A stretch of 64,000 nucleotides of DNA from Tetraselmis striata. Taxonomy: Eukaryota; Chlorophyta; Chlorodendrophyceae; Chlorodendrales; Chlorodendraceae. The notes under the pieces are model-generated. The model made no database searches. It had not been told where the DNA came from and saw only the letters and a program-made list of their open reading frames with translations. Shown here piece by piece: positions 31,891-45,900 of the stretch. A program made the translations under genes and the position numbers. The stretch lies in contig VCJN01002344.1 in NCBI GenBank assembly GCA_006384855.1, forward strand, positions 1 to 64,000, in the 5' to 3' direction. Numbering within the stretch: position 1 is the first letter of the stretch; each line of letters starts with the position of its first letter.

Positions 31891-34800
31891 ATGAGTGAGA
31901 AACCCATGCCCAGGAAGGGCTCAGATAAAGCGGCCGCTCCACGGCGGGACAAGTTCCTAGAGCCTCAGGACAAAGATATCAAGGTGGGGCTGCTTGTACC
32001 GTCCACCCTGCATGGCAGGCGCCGGTACAATGCGTCTCCTGCATCATACGCTGAAATCCCCTGGCGATCTTGTTTGTCAATCGCAGGCTAAGGTTTCGTT
32101 CACAGTGGTCCGGGGCAAGCGCTCCATCAACAAGGAAAAACTACTCAAGCTGCCGACCGGATGCAACTTCAAGGTTGGTAAGGGACAGCTGCTGAAAGCC
32201 TTTAAGCTAGAGGAGAACAAGTGGGAGCTTGTCCACGATGATCGGGTGCGACACCAATCCGTGTATCCTGAATTTATGTTGTTCTTCTGCCCACTGAGGC
32301 AGCACTTTGCAGACTGTGCCGGCTCTGCTACTGACTCTGGACAATCCACCCCCCTGCAAAGGATGTCAAACGCCGCACGGCCGCGTTTGAGGGGTCGGGT
32401 GAGGAGCGCAAGCGTGTGTTCACTGCCACACAGCTTTACCGCGCCTACACCATTGATATTGAGACGTATCCTTACTTCATTGATTCAAGGTGGGTGGCCA
32501 AGTCTCCTCCTCGCTGACCCCACACGCAATGACCAAAGTTTCCATGAATGTTGATTGGGAGGGGCTCTGTATAGAGGGATGGAGAGAAGACTGGCATCGC
32601 TTTGCATCTGATTCATCTTGTTGGCTGACATGCAGGCTGGAGGACTATTGCATGGAAAGCATGTTAATGACCAATGATGATGAGTGGAAAGCGGGTTGCG
32701 GCGACCTGCCCTGGTCCACCAGAACACTGTATGAGAAGACAATACATATATCAGCATTGAAACTCACAGGAGGGCTGAAGCTCGAAAACTTCATGGACTT
32801 AGAGCCAGAAGCAGGGGTATTAGAGTCCCAGCAGTCAGGCGGCTCAGGGCTTGAAACTGCAGTGTCGGGTATCTCAACTGCCAAGTCTGGCATGAGTGCC
32901 TACATGTACAACCCAGAGGATGACGGAGAGCCACTTCCGCAGCTGGAGGGTAAGTATCTACCTCATTACCAGCGCTGCTTGTAACCTCCTCCCTTTTGCC
33001 AATCTGTGCGTGGGTAGGTCCTGCTCATGTTCTTGCTGACACTGGGACCACACGTTCCATGACTTACAGGCCAAGAGCTATACGAGATGCAGATTGAAGG
33101 TGCACATGGGCTGTGGGAGCTGGCGGTGGAGCCAATGCACCACGTCTGTTTCTCCACCCCGATCATCCGGGCGCTGCTCTCTGGCCTCAAGCCTGGTGTA
33201 GCCCACCTCAACCATGTTGTCTCTGCCACCATATGGTACGCCCACCTACTGGGCGCCCGCTCAATCCCAGCATGATTGCATAATATGCTAGTGTTGAAAT
33301 GTTGCTGGGCAGTAATGTTGTGGGAGTGGCAGAGGCATGAAGGGTGACCAGTACAGGTAGCATGAGCATCATTCGAGTATCATGAATATAAGCCACTGTG
33401 CTGACAACGAACAAGAACAGGTCATCACCACAAACTTATCATGAAACCGTGCAGGATCCTGGATGTCCGTTTGAGTAGTAGATGAGCAGACGGACCATTT
33501 GTATTCAAACCTGCCCGCTGAAAATGGTCTCACGTCTCCCATTACTCGTCCTGCAGGATGCTGTGCGTGACCGCCAACATGCGCAAGCAGCTGTGCGAGA
33601 ATGGCGCTGTGCCTGCATTGCTGAAGTGCTTGAAATATAGCCTTGGCCCGGTGGAGGATATCCCAGGCCTGGAGCGCGAGAAGCAGGCCAAGATTGAGGA
33701 GATGGGCGCTGAGAAGTGGATGGCCATGCGTGGTCCGACAGTCAACATTGAGAAGCAGATGAACCATGAAGTATTCCCCCGGTTCTGCTTGGCATCATTA
33801 CTATGCCATCGCACCCAATAAAGGCGCTGTGCTAACAACCTGTTCTGGCGGCCCCAGGAAAGAGAAAAATTCATGCGCAGCTCAACGATGAAGAAGCTGT
33901 CCAAAACATTCAAGAAGGGGAACATGAGCAAGCTGATGAGTAAGAAGATCATCACGTCGGGCATGGGCAAAGAGCACCCAGAGGAGGATGAAACCAAACA
34001 GGAGGAGGAGAAGGGCGAAGGGGAGGCAGCTGAGGGAGAGGGCGCGGAGGGGGATGGCTCTGGCGAGGCAGAAGATGGCGGCAAGAAGCCCCGGGCCATT
34101 CTCAGCCTCTTACGAAAGCAAAACGGTGGGTTCGGCTCCGTACACGGCAGGCACCTCACTTTGCATCGCGGCTCCCCCACTCCCTTGCTTGTCTCCATGG
34201 CTGGACCGGCATTCTATACCAATACTCGCGCCTGTTACCTGGCTGTGGTCTCCACCGGCTAGATAACAGCTGCCCTGCGCGTGTTTGCAGAGGAACTTGC
34301 CAGGCTTGTACGCGAGTACGAGATAAAGAACCTTGACACCCTGACGTCAGACCGCAAGACGCTGATTCAGGGCAACGCCATGGGTGCCCTGAGCATCATG
34401 CTGCTTGACGAGGACACGCGGAAAGAGATGTATCGCTGCGAGCCCTATCTGGACACCCTTATCGGTCTGGCAATGGACAATGAGGACGAGGACCCGGAGG
34501 CAGAGATGGATATATTCCGCGACAACCGGCAGGTGTGCCCCCATCACCTGTCCACCTTGTCTCGCAATGGGCGTTGGCATGACGGCATTGTCCTGTGCGC
34601 TGGCCAGCTGCTGCGCCCTTGACTCACCTCTGCCTTGCCTGCCAATCCTCCATGCTGCAGCGCCTGGCGATGGAAATGGCAGTGAACTGCATTCTGAGGC
34701 ATAAGAACATCGATGCGCTCGTGAAGTTTGCGGGAGTAAGTGCCGCAGAGGCCCAGGATTCTGGCAATGCGGCTCAGTAGCCCAAGCCCTGATTGATACC

Positions 34801-34966
34801 GTCACAGCAGAGGCTGGCTAGGAAGTATTGCTGATCCATCACACTGCTGACACAGGGCAAGACAACAGTTCCCAAGTTGGCCGATCTCATGGACAGCAAG
34901 CAGGTGCAGAGCTCCCCCCCCCCCCCCCCCCCAACACACACACACACACAAACACACACACACCAC

Positions 34967-35025
<59 letters not shown>

Positions 35026-38000
35026 CCCAGACACACACACACACCCAGACACACACACACACGCACACACACAGTTCCCTCACACAGCCCTGTCCCCTTG
35101 CCCTCCCTTCGTTGGCTACATTGCCCGTCTTGCCGAGATCATCATAACTGTGCTAAATAAATACTCCCCAAGGGAGGGCACCCGCTGAGCAGGTGTACAT
35201 ATGCCCCATCTGCCCGCGCAGTCCTACATCCAGCTTTGTGCCTCAGTTATCTTCACTGTTCTCCTCAACACACCAGGCGTGCCAGAGGCTATTGCGGCAG
35301 CTGGCCACGATCAGCTGATGTTCAGACGAATGGTTGACACGCTGCGCTCGGTAAGCCCACTGAAGCTCCTGCCAACTCCCCCAGACCAGCTGCCTATCAT
35401 TCAGTTGCTGTACTCGCCGACACCCGTATCCAATTTCACAGACTTACGATAAGCAACTGTGTTTTCCCGGGCAGATTGTACCCAAGCTGCATCGCGAGAC
35501 AGAGATGCTAGGAGAGGCCAGCAAGGTCCTGGTAGACTTGGTGGACTCCAATGCGTCCGCCATCTGGAAGTCGTCCGTCTCCTGCCTGCCCCCCCACGGC
35601 CGCGGATTCGACATGGAGTACCTTGTCAAGCTGGTCGAGGCCGCGGACTCTGCGCTTCAAAACAGTCAGGTACATCCCCCTGGCGCCGAGAGCTGCCGGC
35701 CCTGCCGTGCCGCGCATTGCTGCCACCACATGTTGTGAAACATGAAGCTCAGCAGGATTTGAGGCGCTGAGGCAGCTTTTGCACTGGTTACCGCCCGCAG
35801 GTCCGGCTGTCGCACCATGCGCTGTCTGGCGTATTTGCGCAGATGTCGCGTGACAAGGACACCGCAGCTCAGCTCATCAAGATTGACTGCATGCTGCCAA
35901 TGCTCTATAAGCTGCTCAGCACGGAGCAGACGGAAGTTCGCATATGCGCGGTTGCTGCCATCGGCAACTTGGGCAGCCACGCCGTGGAGGAGGCGGACCC
36001 AACGCTGCCCAAGCCCACCGCCTTCCTGGCCGGCTCCTACAGGGAGTACCTCGCCTACCATGTGTTTGAGCAGATGCAGGTGGGCGTCGGCCCAGGCGCT
36101 CTCAGTGGCAGGGCATGTCCAGCACGGAGAGTCACGCACCACAATCCACTAGGCCGTTGCCTGGAGGCATGCTACTTGAGACTCCTGCTATCTGCTTCAC
36201 CGTGATCTATATAGCGGAACATGAATTTGTATATGGCGACAGTGCTTCATGCTACCTGACGAATCAATTTAGGGGGGCATGCACTGCATGTAAGCTTCCG
36301 GCAGAGATCTGACTAGATGGCTGCAATGCAGAGGTCGGTTCTCCGCGGATGCCCCGACGCGGGGATCGAGGACAAGGACAACCTGCACCACCGCCTGGAG
36401 ATGGTGGGCGCATGCGCCACCATGTGGCTCGCCAGCACCGTCAAGCCAACGCGGGAGAAGCCAATTGTCATGGACCAGCTGCTTATGATGATCGACAAGG
36501 CCACGGACGTGTTCGCGCTGGTGTACTTCATGCCTGCGCTCTGGCTCATGGCACGCTCAGACTACAACCGCGAGTACATGGTGCAGCGACCCCCCCCCCC
36601 CCCCCTCCCCCCCCCTTCCCCATATTTTTCCCTGCACACGCCCTTCCCTCTTTCAATCCCTGAAGGCACTCGCATGCGCAACGCGAGCCCCCCACCCCCC
36701 TGCACCACCAGCAGAGACCCTGCTTCTCCTGCTACCAGTCTGGACTAAGGATCGAGCCTTTGCGTAAGCGGCTGTGTTCATGTTTGGTACCAGAGAGCCA
36801 GCCGCAGTGCGCAGTCATTCGCTGATCCATGTGTGTGTGTGTGTGTGTGCTTGATGACAGGTTGTGGCCCCTCCGCCCACTGACCGTGACGAGGACTGGG
36901 AGTTTGAGTACGTCCCGTCGTATGACCGGCACAAGCAGAAGGAGAAGCTGGAGGACAACATCACCACCGCGTGGAGCACCCAGATGAGTAAACGTGCGTC
37001 GGGCCGCGACCTCACGGCCGATGTGGGCATCGAGCTGCTGGAAGAGACGGGCGTGCTGGGCCCCATAGGCGAGAAGCCGCAAGCGGAAGAAGATGAGCCT
37101 GATATGGATGGGGCTGGCGGCGGCGAAGAACGTACCCCCGGTCATGTCGGGTTCAAAGCAGCCAGCAACAAGGAAGAGGGTGAAGGCGAGGAAGGGGGCG
37201 AGGAGGTCCGTCCCGCGGGGCGCGGCTCGGCCGCGGCCGCGCGCTCCTACAAGGTCATGCGCAGCGCGCGGCACAAGAGCCTCAAGAAGATGGATGGCAT
37301 CCGGGTGATGAACCACAGCTGGTGCATGCAGCTGCTGTGCGGGGTGCGTCACCTGGCGACACCATGTGTTGTGGGGATGAGTGCAATCACCCGCATGCTA
37401 GCCATGGGAGTAAGTGCGTGCTTACCTCCGGGAATAAGGCAGTAGACTGGGTTGTGTACTCAGCCGTCCTTTACAGTTTGGGCACTGCGGCGGGCTTGGC
37501 ATCCTCACGGCGCTGGCTGGCTGGCTGGCTGGATGGGTGGATGCATGTCTCTGAAGGGCTGATGCTTGCGCGGTCACAGATAGCGACTGGTCACGTGAAC
37601 GAGCTGGAGGGCGAGGTGTCGGAGGATAGCTGGGTGGCGCAGATGTTTACGTACTGGACCGGCGCCCTTTGGCTCATCATGTACACCGATGCAGACACGC
37701 CCTGGGAGATCGAGAATGTCTTTGAGCTGCGCGACACCGCCTGGTGGAGCGTGCCCCCAAGGGTAGACCCTCCTTCCCCCCAAGCCCTTCTTCCTCCCCC
37801 CACGCATCTCGCACGGTCCCTCTTCGCGCACACTATGCCATGAACTGGCGGCTCTGGCCCGGCTGCTGCTCTGCTCGCTTGAACAGGAACCGGATCCTGC
37901 CCTGCTCAAGCACCGCCCGCAAGTCACAGTCGGCGTGGTGGACGCGCTTGTCAAGGTCCCCCCTCCCCCTTTCCCCCATCCGTTCACTGCAGCAATATGG

Positions 38001-39907
38001 TATTGTATGGTTTAACGCGCCCATCCCGGAGGCCTGGGGGTTGCTAAAGGGAATCACCTGACCCCAATTGGGTGCCTGGCTGTCGCTCTAACTGCAGTGA
38101 TAATAATGCTGACCTGCATGAAGCCTGTTGTTGCAATAGTATCCACAGCCGTGGCTTGAGATTACACCTTGCCGAGGCTGAATGTCCCCAGATCAGTGCT
38201 GACCCCTCGGGGGGCTGCAGTGGGACACGTCGGAAGTTGCGGCCAAGGGGGGCTCCGAAGCTGTCTGTGGCAGCTGGCTGACTCCGCCGTGTGTTGCTTG
38301 TTTGCTGCCAGGTCTGCAAGGTGTCAGGCTCCGGCACCTACACTGTGCGCCGCCTGGTCACCGGCATGCTGTGGAACGTCGCCCTGCTGGATTTCGGGCT
38401 GGAGATGCGGATGGTCAAGCTGGTGCGTCCACAACACTCCTACCCAACCCACTGTCTGTGCCCCTCGCATCCCCAGCCCCGCCCTGCTGCATGTCCCTCC
38501 TTCCAAACCATGCCTTATTGCCCCACATGTCAGGGTCTGCCCGCCAAGCTGAAGGAGACTGCCATGGACGACCACGCGCACTACAAGCTGCGCCACTGGA
38601 GCGCCGCCTTTGTGCACCGCCTGGCGCAGCGCAAGGGCGGTGGTGGCTGGCCTCTCATCAGCGATGTGGCCATTAAGCTCATGCAGTCGTGCGTGCCCAC
38701 TCGTCCTTGTGACCGCCGGCTTGCGGCCCTGGGCACCTTGGCGCCCCGCTACTCCGGACCTTTGTGCTTTGCGCTGCACATTTGCCCCTGGTTTCCCCCC
38801 GTATGGAACCCCCCCCCCCCCCCCCCCCCCCCGCCCCATCTCTCTTTTTTGAATCTCACCGCTGCCGCCTCCACACACCGGCGAGAATGCATATGTAGGT
38901 CGCATCCACTCCTGGTGCAGCAGGGCCTGCGTATGATGGTGAATGCGTCGCACCAGAAAGAGGAGAAGCTGGCGCTGGCAGGGCGTGCCGTCATCCCCAT
39001 GCTGCTCAAAGTCCTGCAAGTGGCGCCGCTGCTGCTGGTGGCCGACTTCCTGGCCCCGGAGCCGCCCCCCCTGTCGGAGGAGCCGGACAACAAGGCCGCC
39101 AAGCGCGATGGGGTCGGAAAGAGCGGCAGCTCAAGCCCGTCCACCAAGCTCAACACCAAGAAGTAACCCCTCCTGGCCCCTAAATCAATGCCCCCCGAGG
39201 CAGAGGCGTCACTCTGCTCCTCACAAGCAGCTGCTGTCTGGGATGCTGGCACTCTGTCCAAAGCTCTCGTTGCCAAGCTGCTGTTGGTTATATTGTTCTG
39301 GAGCGACCCGTGCCGCGCTGCTCCCTTCGCTGGATTACTGAAATTATTTGCCACACGCTGCTCCGCATCGGCGCGTCATCGCTCCTGGGTTGTCTACAGC
39401 AGTGTGTCCCTACCCTGGCAATCACAGCCTGAGCAGATGTTGCCGTGTTGAGATGTAGGGGAACTGGGACTCAATTTAGGAAACGTGGTGGCTGACATGG
39501 TTGGCTGGTGCAGTACTCGTGGCCGTGCAGACACTTCCAATGTAGACACTGGGGGGAGGGTGATGGATACATTAGCAGTATGGCCGTGCTGATGACAGGC
39601 TGATTGTAGCTGGTGTGTGTGGGCTTCACTGGCATTGTTGGATGGTACAGCTGGGACATCGCAGTCCCCAGTGAGCGGCACGCGCGGCAACGCCTAGTGT
39701 TGGCGTCCTCGCTTATGGCTTGTGCATGCTCCCTCTCAGGCCCTCAGCCCTGAAGCGCACGGTCATGCCACCCATGGAAATGGAGGACATGGAGCGTTGG
39801 ATCTCGGAGACCGTCACCAACCCGCAGTTCTTGTTGGACGCGCCAGAGTTTGACCCCCACTTTGGGGAGCTGCATGAGGACTGCAGGTGCGCGGCTCACT
39901 CCATGAA

Positions 39908-39939
<32 letters not shown>

Positions 39940-42900
39940 CCACCCCCCTTTTCCTCCTGCTGAGCCCTGCTCTGTTGGCTGACAAGTACCTGCCGCCCAC
40001 TCTACTCATGGCGAGCAGGGAGCGCGACGACACGCCCTTCACCAAGCCAGCCTGTCTCTTTGCGCTCTTCTCCTTGCTCAACCTCAGCCGGCACGAGCAC
40101 AATCAGGCGGTGATCGCAAAGAAGGTGCGCTCTTGGGTGGCCAGCGTCTTACCACGAGGGGCATGACAAATAGCTGAAGCCCTAGCAGTCTCCACCTTGC
40201 ACCTTCCGCTTCTGACCTGCCCCACACCTGCGTTTGCTTTGGCACAGGGCTATCGGACAGTCATGAACACAAACTACTGCTTCAAGGCCATCTATGACGA
40301 GTTCAAGGGCCCCGAGGTGCGCTGCTTCGCCTTGCGCTCCCTTGACTCTCCCGTCAGGGACGGCTCCCAAGAAGAAAAGGGGGTGAATCGTGTGTAGTCA
40401 CGTGAGGGGTTCTGACGGTGCCCGCTTGCCTGCGCACTGGGTAGACGCCGGAGGAGCACTACGAGCGCTTTTGGGCGGAGCTGATGTGCCACTACAGCAG
40501 CAGCGTTCTGCACAACATCAGCCAGCTCGCGCAGAACCGCACGCGGCTGTACCGCCTGCAGCTGGACATGCGGCGGCAGGAGGAACAGGAGGGCGAGGAG
40601 TTCAACCCGCTCTGGAACATCACGTTCCGGCCTGACCCGTTCAACCGCCCTGCTATCGGGCTCATCTTTGTCAACAGCACCTCCAAACGAATTCGCAGCT
40701 CTGGTGCGCAGCGCATATCTGCATGCATGATGCCTGCCATGGCTGAGGGGGCGCATCTGCGCAATCGGAGCATGGCATCACACTAAGCTAAGTTGACATC
40801 CATGAGCTTGTGGCGCGGGTGTAGTCGCAGACCGCATGCGGCTGATGAAGGTGCAGCCGCGAGACCTGGGTCGATACACGCCTGAGCTCGAGGAAGCAGA
40901 GGATATGGCGGCGGAGGAAGAGGGCGAGGGCCGGGACGCCGAGCGTAGAGAGGAGGCCGACGGCAGCCCACGCGGGAGCCAAGCCGGTGATTGCGGGAGC
41001 CAGAATGGCAGTGTTGCCCGCTCCGGCTCTGTCAAGGTGCGCAAGAAGGGTCAGCCAGGGCGCAGCTGTTGCTGTGGCTCATGGAACAAGGATGGATGGA
41101 ACGCGTGGAGCGGAGATGGTTGCATTGTGCGCTGCCTGAGCTGCTTGCTTTGCACTCTTCAGAGCCTGAGCTCCAGCAAGTCGCCCTCCAAGAAGAATGC
41201 CAAGCTGACCAAGTCCCTCTCCAAGACACCGGCAGTGGCGGCGTGTGCCGTGAGGCCGTCCACAGCGCCCGAGCTCAAGCCTGAGCGCTCCGGCACGTCC
41301 TCTAAGCGTGGCAACAAGAAGGGGCCGCAGATGACGAAGCAGGGTGAACGCCGCTGGCACTCCAAGCACTCGCAGTACAGGTCTCCCCAGGCCGATGTGC
41401 AGAGGAAGAGCCGCAAGGTGTGCGCCTCGCCCTTGCCCATGCCCGGTGCCCGTAGGCGCGTCTACTCCCTGACAGCGAGTCTAACACAGCGCCTCTCTCG
41501 CCGGCCGTCCGCAGTTTTTGTGAGATCGCCATTGACACCCTTGTGACTGCTCTTTTGTGGCAGACGATCGAGGACGACCACAAGCGCGCGGAGTTCATGA
41601 AGTGGGTCGATGACAATGACTTGGACATAACCGAGGAGCGGCCGCGCTACATGCACGTATGTGCCTGCCTGCAGGGGCTACTCTTGCCCGTAGGCGTTGC
41701 TCCGAGCAGGTCCTGGGAGGTCCGTTGTCTCACCTCGGTTCTTGTCTTATCAGGCGTTGCCGCGCGTGAAGCCTGACGACGTGGAGAAGGTCAACGACAT
41801 CCTTGAGGTACACTACGCTCCCTGAGCAGGCTGACACATGCACACGCCAACCTTTATTGCAATAGTTCGCCCCCTACTTCAGGGGACGTCGGCAACATGA
41901 CACCAGCATTGAACCAACGGCCCCCGCTGTCACCCACAGCGTAGCACTTGATCAGACGTGATAGTGCAATGATTAAAGGCCTGACTGGCCAACAGAAATG
42001 TAGTGCGCATGCAGTTTTACTGCTGGTCTGGATATCTGATTCCTCTCGCGGTGCTGTTGGTGGTTGTGCTGGCAGGCGGACATTGAGGCGCATGCGCCGC
42101 TCAAGCGCCTCGGCAAGAACATATCCAAGAACGCACCCGTGTGGAGCAGGCTGCCCAATGAGCCCAACTTCGGCCCGCGCCGCGGCCAGGCGCGCTGGCA
42201 GCCTGACGTCGACAGTTACCGCCAGATCAATGAGGCCATGGAGCAGGGCGTGAGCCCGGTGCGATGGGCTCACCGCCTGAGCCCTTGACGCCTGCCTGTT
42301 TGTCTGCATTCCAACAGGCAGCACCAACATCATAAGTCCTGGCAGGGTGTCACCGCTGAAGAGGTGGCCAGTATAGCCACCGTTGTAGTTGCGTTGACTT
42401 TGGGAATGTCTATGTCTCTCAGTGCCCACGCGGTGTGTGCAGTTGATGGTGATGGTGAAAGAGGGGGGTCCTCACTTGTTGACCTGACAAGGCTAACAGG
42501 GTACCGTTTGCGTGTGCTCGCACTCAGGTCGTGTCCAAGCTGCTGGTCACCAAGCGCCCACACTCGGCGTTTCGCCGTCTGGCGGATGCGGCGGAGTGGG
42601 TGGCAAAGGCGGCGGCGGAGGATCAGCTGGAGATCAACGGGGGCCGAGTGGTGCGCCCCCAGGGCAGCCGCCCTCTGCTGTGCTGTTAGCGCTTCACACG
42701 AAGGCAAAATGTTGCTCATTCAGTTGTGAACTTCACTGAGCGCTGATTGGCTGCATGTCTGCTGGACACAGCCGAGGCCATTCTCCAATAGCATGCAAGA
42801 CCTTGAGGCCATCTGCTCAGCTTGGGGGGATGACGACGAGAGCGAGGAAGAGATTGATATTCATGGTGCCCGCTCGGAGGCTGGGGGTGTATCCTTTGCT

Positions 42901-45900
42901 GGGGAGGAGGAGGGGCAGGCAGGGGAGGGCGGCGATGGCGGCACCCGGGCACTGGCTCGCATACTGTCGGTCGTTCGCAAGGAGCCCCGAGTGCCGGGCG
43001 TGGTTGCGCCGGAGCCTGAGCCAGAGGAGGGCGAGGATGGGGGACAGGGAGACAAGTCAAAGCTGGCGGCAAGCAGGTACAATGCGCCGGCAGCGTGGTA
43101 TGGTATCTGCCATGGAGGCCGAAGATAGAGAAAAAGAGCCGCTTGCCGGGAGGGTGGTTTGAAAAAATGACGAGGGTGGTTGCTGCGGCAGCGGAAAGCG
43201 CCATCAGGCCCCGCTCAGGCCATTGCTTGTGCGCCTAACGCAAGCAACTGCGTTGGTTGAACCCTTGCGATAGGACAATGAAGGCACGGAACATGAAATT
43301 AGCGCAGCCTGCTGAGCCAGTACCCGAGCCGTCCAGCTCGCCAACAGGACTACCCACAGGCAGTCGCCTGCGCAGGCCTGTTTCACGAGGTGTGCGCCAA
43401 CCCCGCGGTTTGATCATTACCCCCCCCCCCCCCCACCACCACCACCACCTGTCTCAATGCACCCTTCGCTTTGTTTACAGGCCTCCACTTTGCTGATCCA
43501 GCTTGATTTTGATGGCTCCTGTCTCCAGGCCTGAGCAACTCGGAGCCGGTGTTCCGCACGCTGCAGCGGCCCCAGACCTCCCCGGGTATGGGTACGGACT
43601 CCGTTTTTGGCCGCACCTCCTTCAGCGGCAGCCTACGCAGTCGCGTTGCGTACTCCACAATGTCACAGATGCGACCAACACGCCAGTATCTCTCCACGGA
43701 GGTGCGCCTGGTGGCCGCATGCCACAGCAGTGTGTGGGCTGTACTGCTCAAAGGCGGGATTCAATGTGTGTTCAGATGTGTTCTTTGTGAGAGCATCCGC
43801 CCATTCACCACTTGCTGCATCTCTGGCGGTCGAGCTTGAGTTGCTATGCCAAGAGCTGCTGTCCGAGGATACCAGGTGGCTTGCTCTGGCAGGACTGAGA
43901 GAAGGTGCTACTGGAAGGCGCAGACTCAATCATGCCAGTGCTGTTGTGTCCGCAGCTTCCAAGCACAGACTTCTGCATGCGCGAGCGGCTGCCTACCTCT
44001 GCAGGTCTCTGGATGGAGGAAGAGAGCGACTTTGTTATCAACGGGGCCCCCACCACCGTCATGCTCCCACCTCTCAACCGTGATGAGGATGTACGGCTCC
44101 CAACTAGCATCACACGCTTGCTAATAGGCTATCCAGCCACAGCCACAGGGTTGCGCTTGCCTGGAGACTCACGCTAGAGTTGTGTGGAACCACAGGAGCA
44201 GCTGGTGGGGGACGACCTGCCAGTGAATGTGATCATGAGCTCGGGGACAGCCAAGCACAACATCCGCTTCAACCGCTCCCTAGAAGACGTCGTGAACACA
44301 CGCGGGGAGACGTTGATGTTTGAGCACAAGCCGGTGCGCAGCTTAAACCCCCCCCCCCCCCCCCCCCCCCCGCCTCTTCGCGAAACTTCAGCTATGGACA
44401 CGGGGATTCACCCCCCTTCGTCACGCGTCTGGCAGGGCTCCAAGCTGTTTTACACTCTCTTCCCGTACTACCTGTTGCCAAATGGCTCAAAAGCCTTCTT
44501 CTACTACAAGGGCAAGCAGCTTGTGGATGAGGTGAGCTGCCTTTGCTACGTGCTTCAACCTTGCCAGGTGTGTGTTCCATTTCACCCTTGAGTGGAGCGT
44601 GCTAACTGGCGCCCGGCGCGCAGGTCGCCTTTCCCCTGGAGATATCACCACTTCGTCCGACAACACTGGCCTCGCTATACCGCGAGCGGCTACCTTTTGA
44701 CCCGCCGCTGGTATGTGGCCCCCTCTGGCGCCAAATAGCAGTCATGCGGATGGATGCCTGCCCCTACCCTTCTCTCTGTACGGAACGGTGTTGTGGCACA
44801 GCTATGTATAGACGTAGGGAGCAGGTATAACTTTGATGATGCGCTTGCTTTGCCAGGTGGAGGAGGCAGACCCGCACACGCTTGAGATGCCCCCAATGCT
44901 GCGCCCTGTTCCGCCGCTGGGGTTGCCCCCGCGTCAGCATAGCTTGGACGTGATGGCACCGCCTGAGTACTTTGGGCACCTACGGTATCGGCCAATGCAA
45001 ATCAAGCTCATCCCCATCGAGGTGCGGACGGCTTGATGGCTCCTCATTGATTTGACAACAGCAGCAGGGGCTGATGGTGGAGCGATGCGGGCGTGTACCA
45101 GGTGTCAAGAGAAGAGGAAGTGGAGATCCAGGAGGATGCCCCAGAAGGACCGGCGTGGAAGATTGAGGAGTCGGTTTGGGCGACACGTCCGAAGGAGACG
45201 GACTCGCGCGACTTCTGGGACAATGAAAAGGTGGGGCGGGCCAGCGTATGGCCGGGATGCCAGGTTTGGGTGTGAACGTTCGCAGCAATGTCACAGCATC
45301 AGTCAGCATTGGCTGCGAAAGGGCATGCCGCTGACTCTGCCACTCTTGGTGCGTCTGTTGCTGGATGGCGGCGCGCAGGTTTACGAGAAGGGGCATGTGG
45401 TAGATTGGACAAAGCTGCAGGCCAAGGAGAAGTTCATGAACTTTCTGGACCGCGAGGCCACCAAGCACAAGACAAAGAAGACCCCGGAAGAGGTGAGACC
45501 CCTGCGCACTACCCCGCTCTGCCCCTTCCATCCGGCGGCCTACGCTCTCCATGTGTCAAATCGCAACAGCCACCGACAAGCATGTGCGCCCGCCACTTGC
45601 CAGGTCAAGGAGGCGGTGGCAACCAGCATCCGGAAAGAGTGGGAGCTCATCTCCAAGATGTACCGTTACTACTCGTGCTTGTCCTCACACAAGCCGAGCG
45701 GCATGCCTCTCAACGACTGGACTGAGCTGCTCATGACCGTCGAAATCCCAAACAACGAGTCAGCGCACTGCAAGGTGTCGGACTGCGACACAATCTTCAT
45801 CACCGCAAATTACACTGCTACCAAGGAGAAGGATGTGGACGAAACTGCGCTGGGACGCTTCCAGTTCATTGAGGCTCTCTGCCGCTTGGCGACTGCCAAG

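Noticed and set aside
34887-35083. Cys/Val repeat ORFs on the minus strand
   Set aside because: Translation of CA and AGGCAC microsatellites inside an intron.
39166-39740. Gene end at the TAA at 39164 and a second gene starting near 39,740
   Set aside because: AA/GTAACC is a usable 5' splice site whose phase matches the next exon (PSALKRTVMPPMEME), so the large gene continues.
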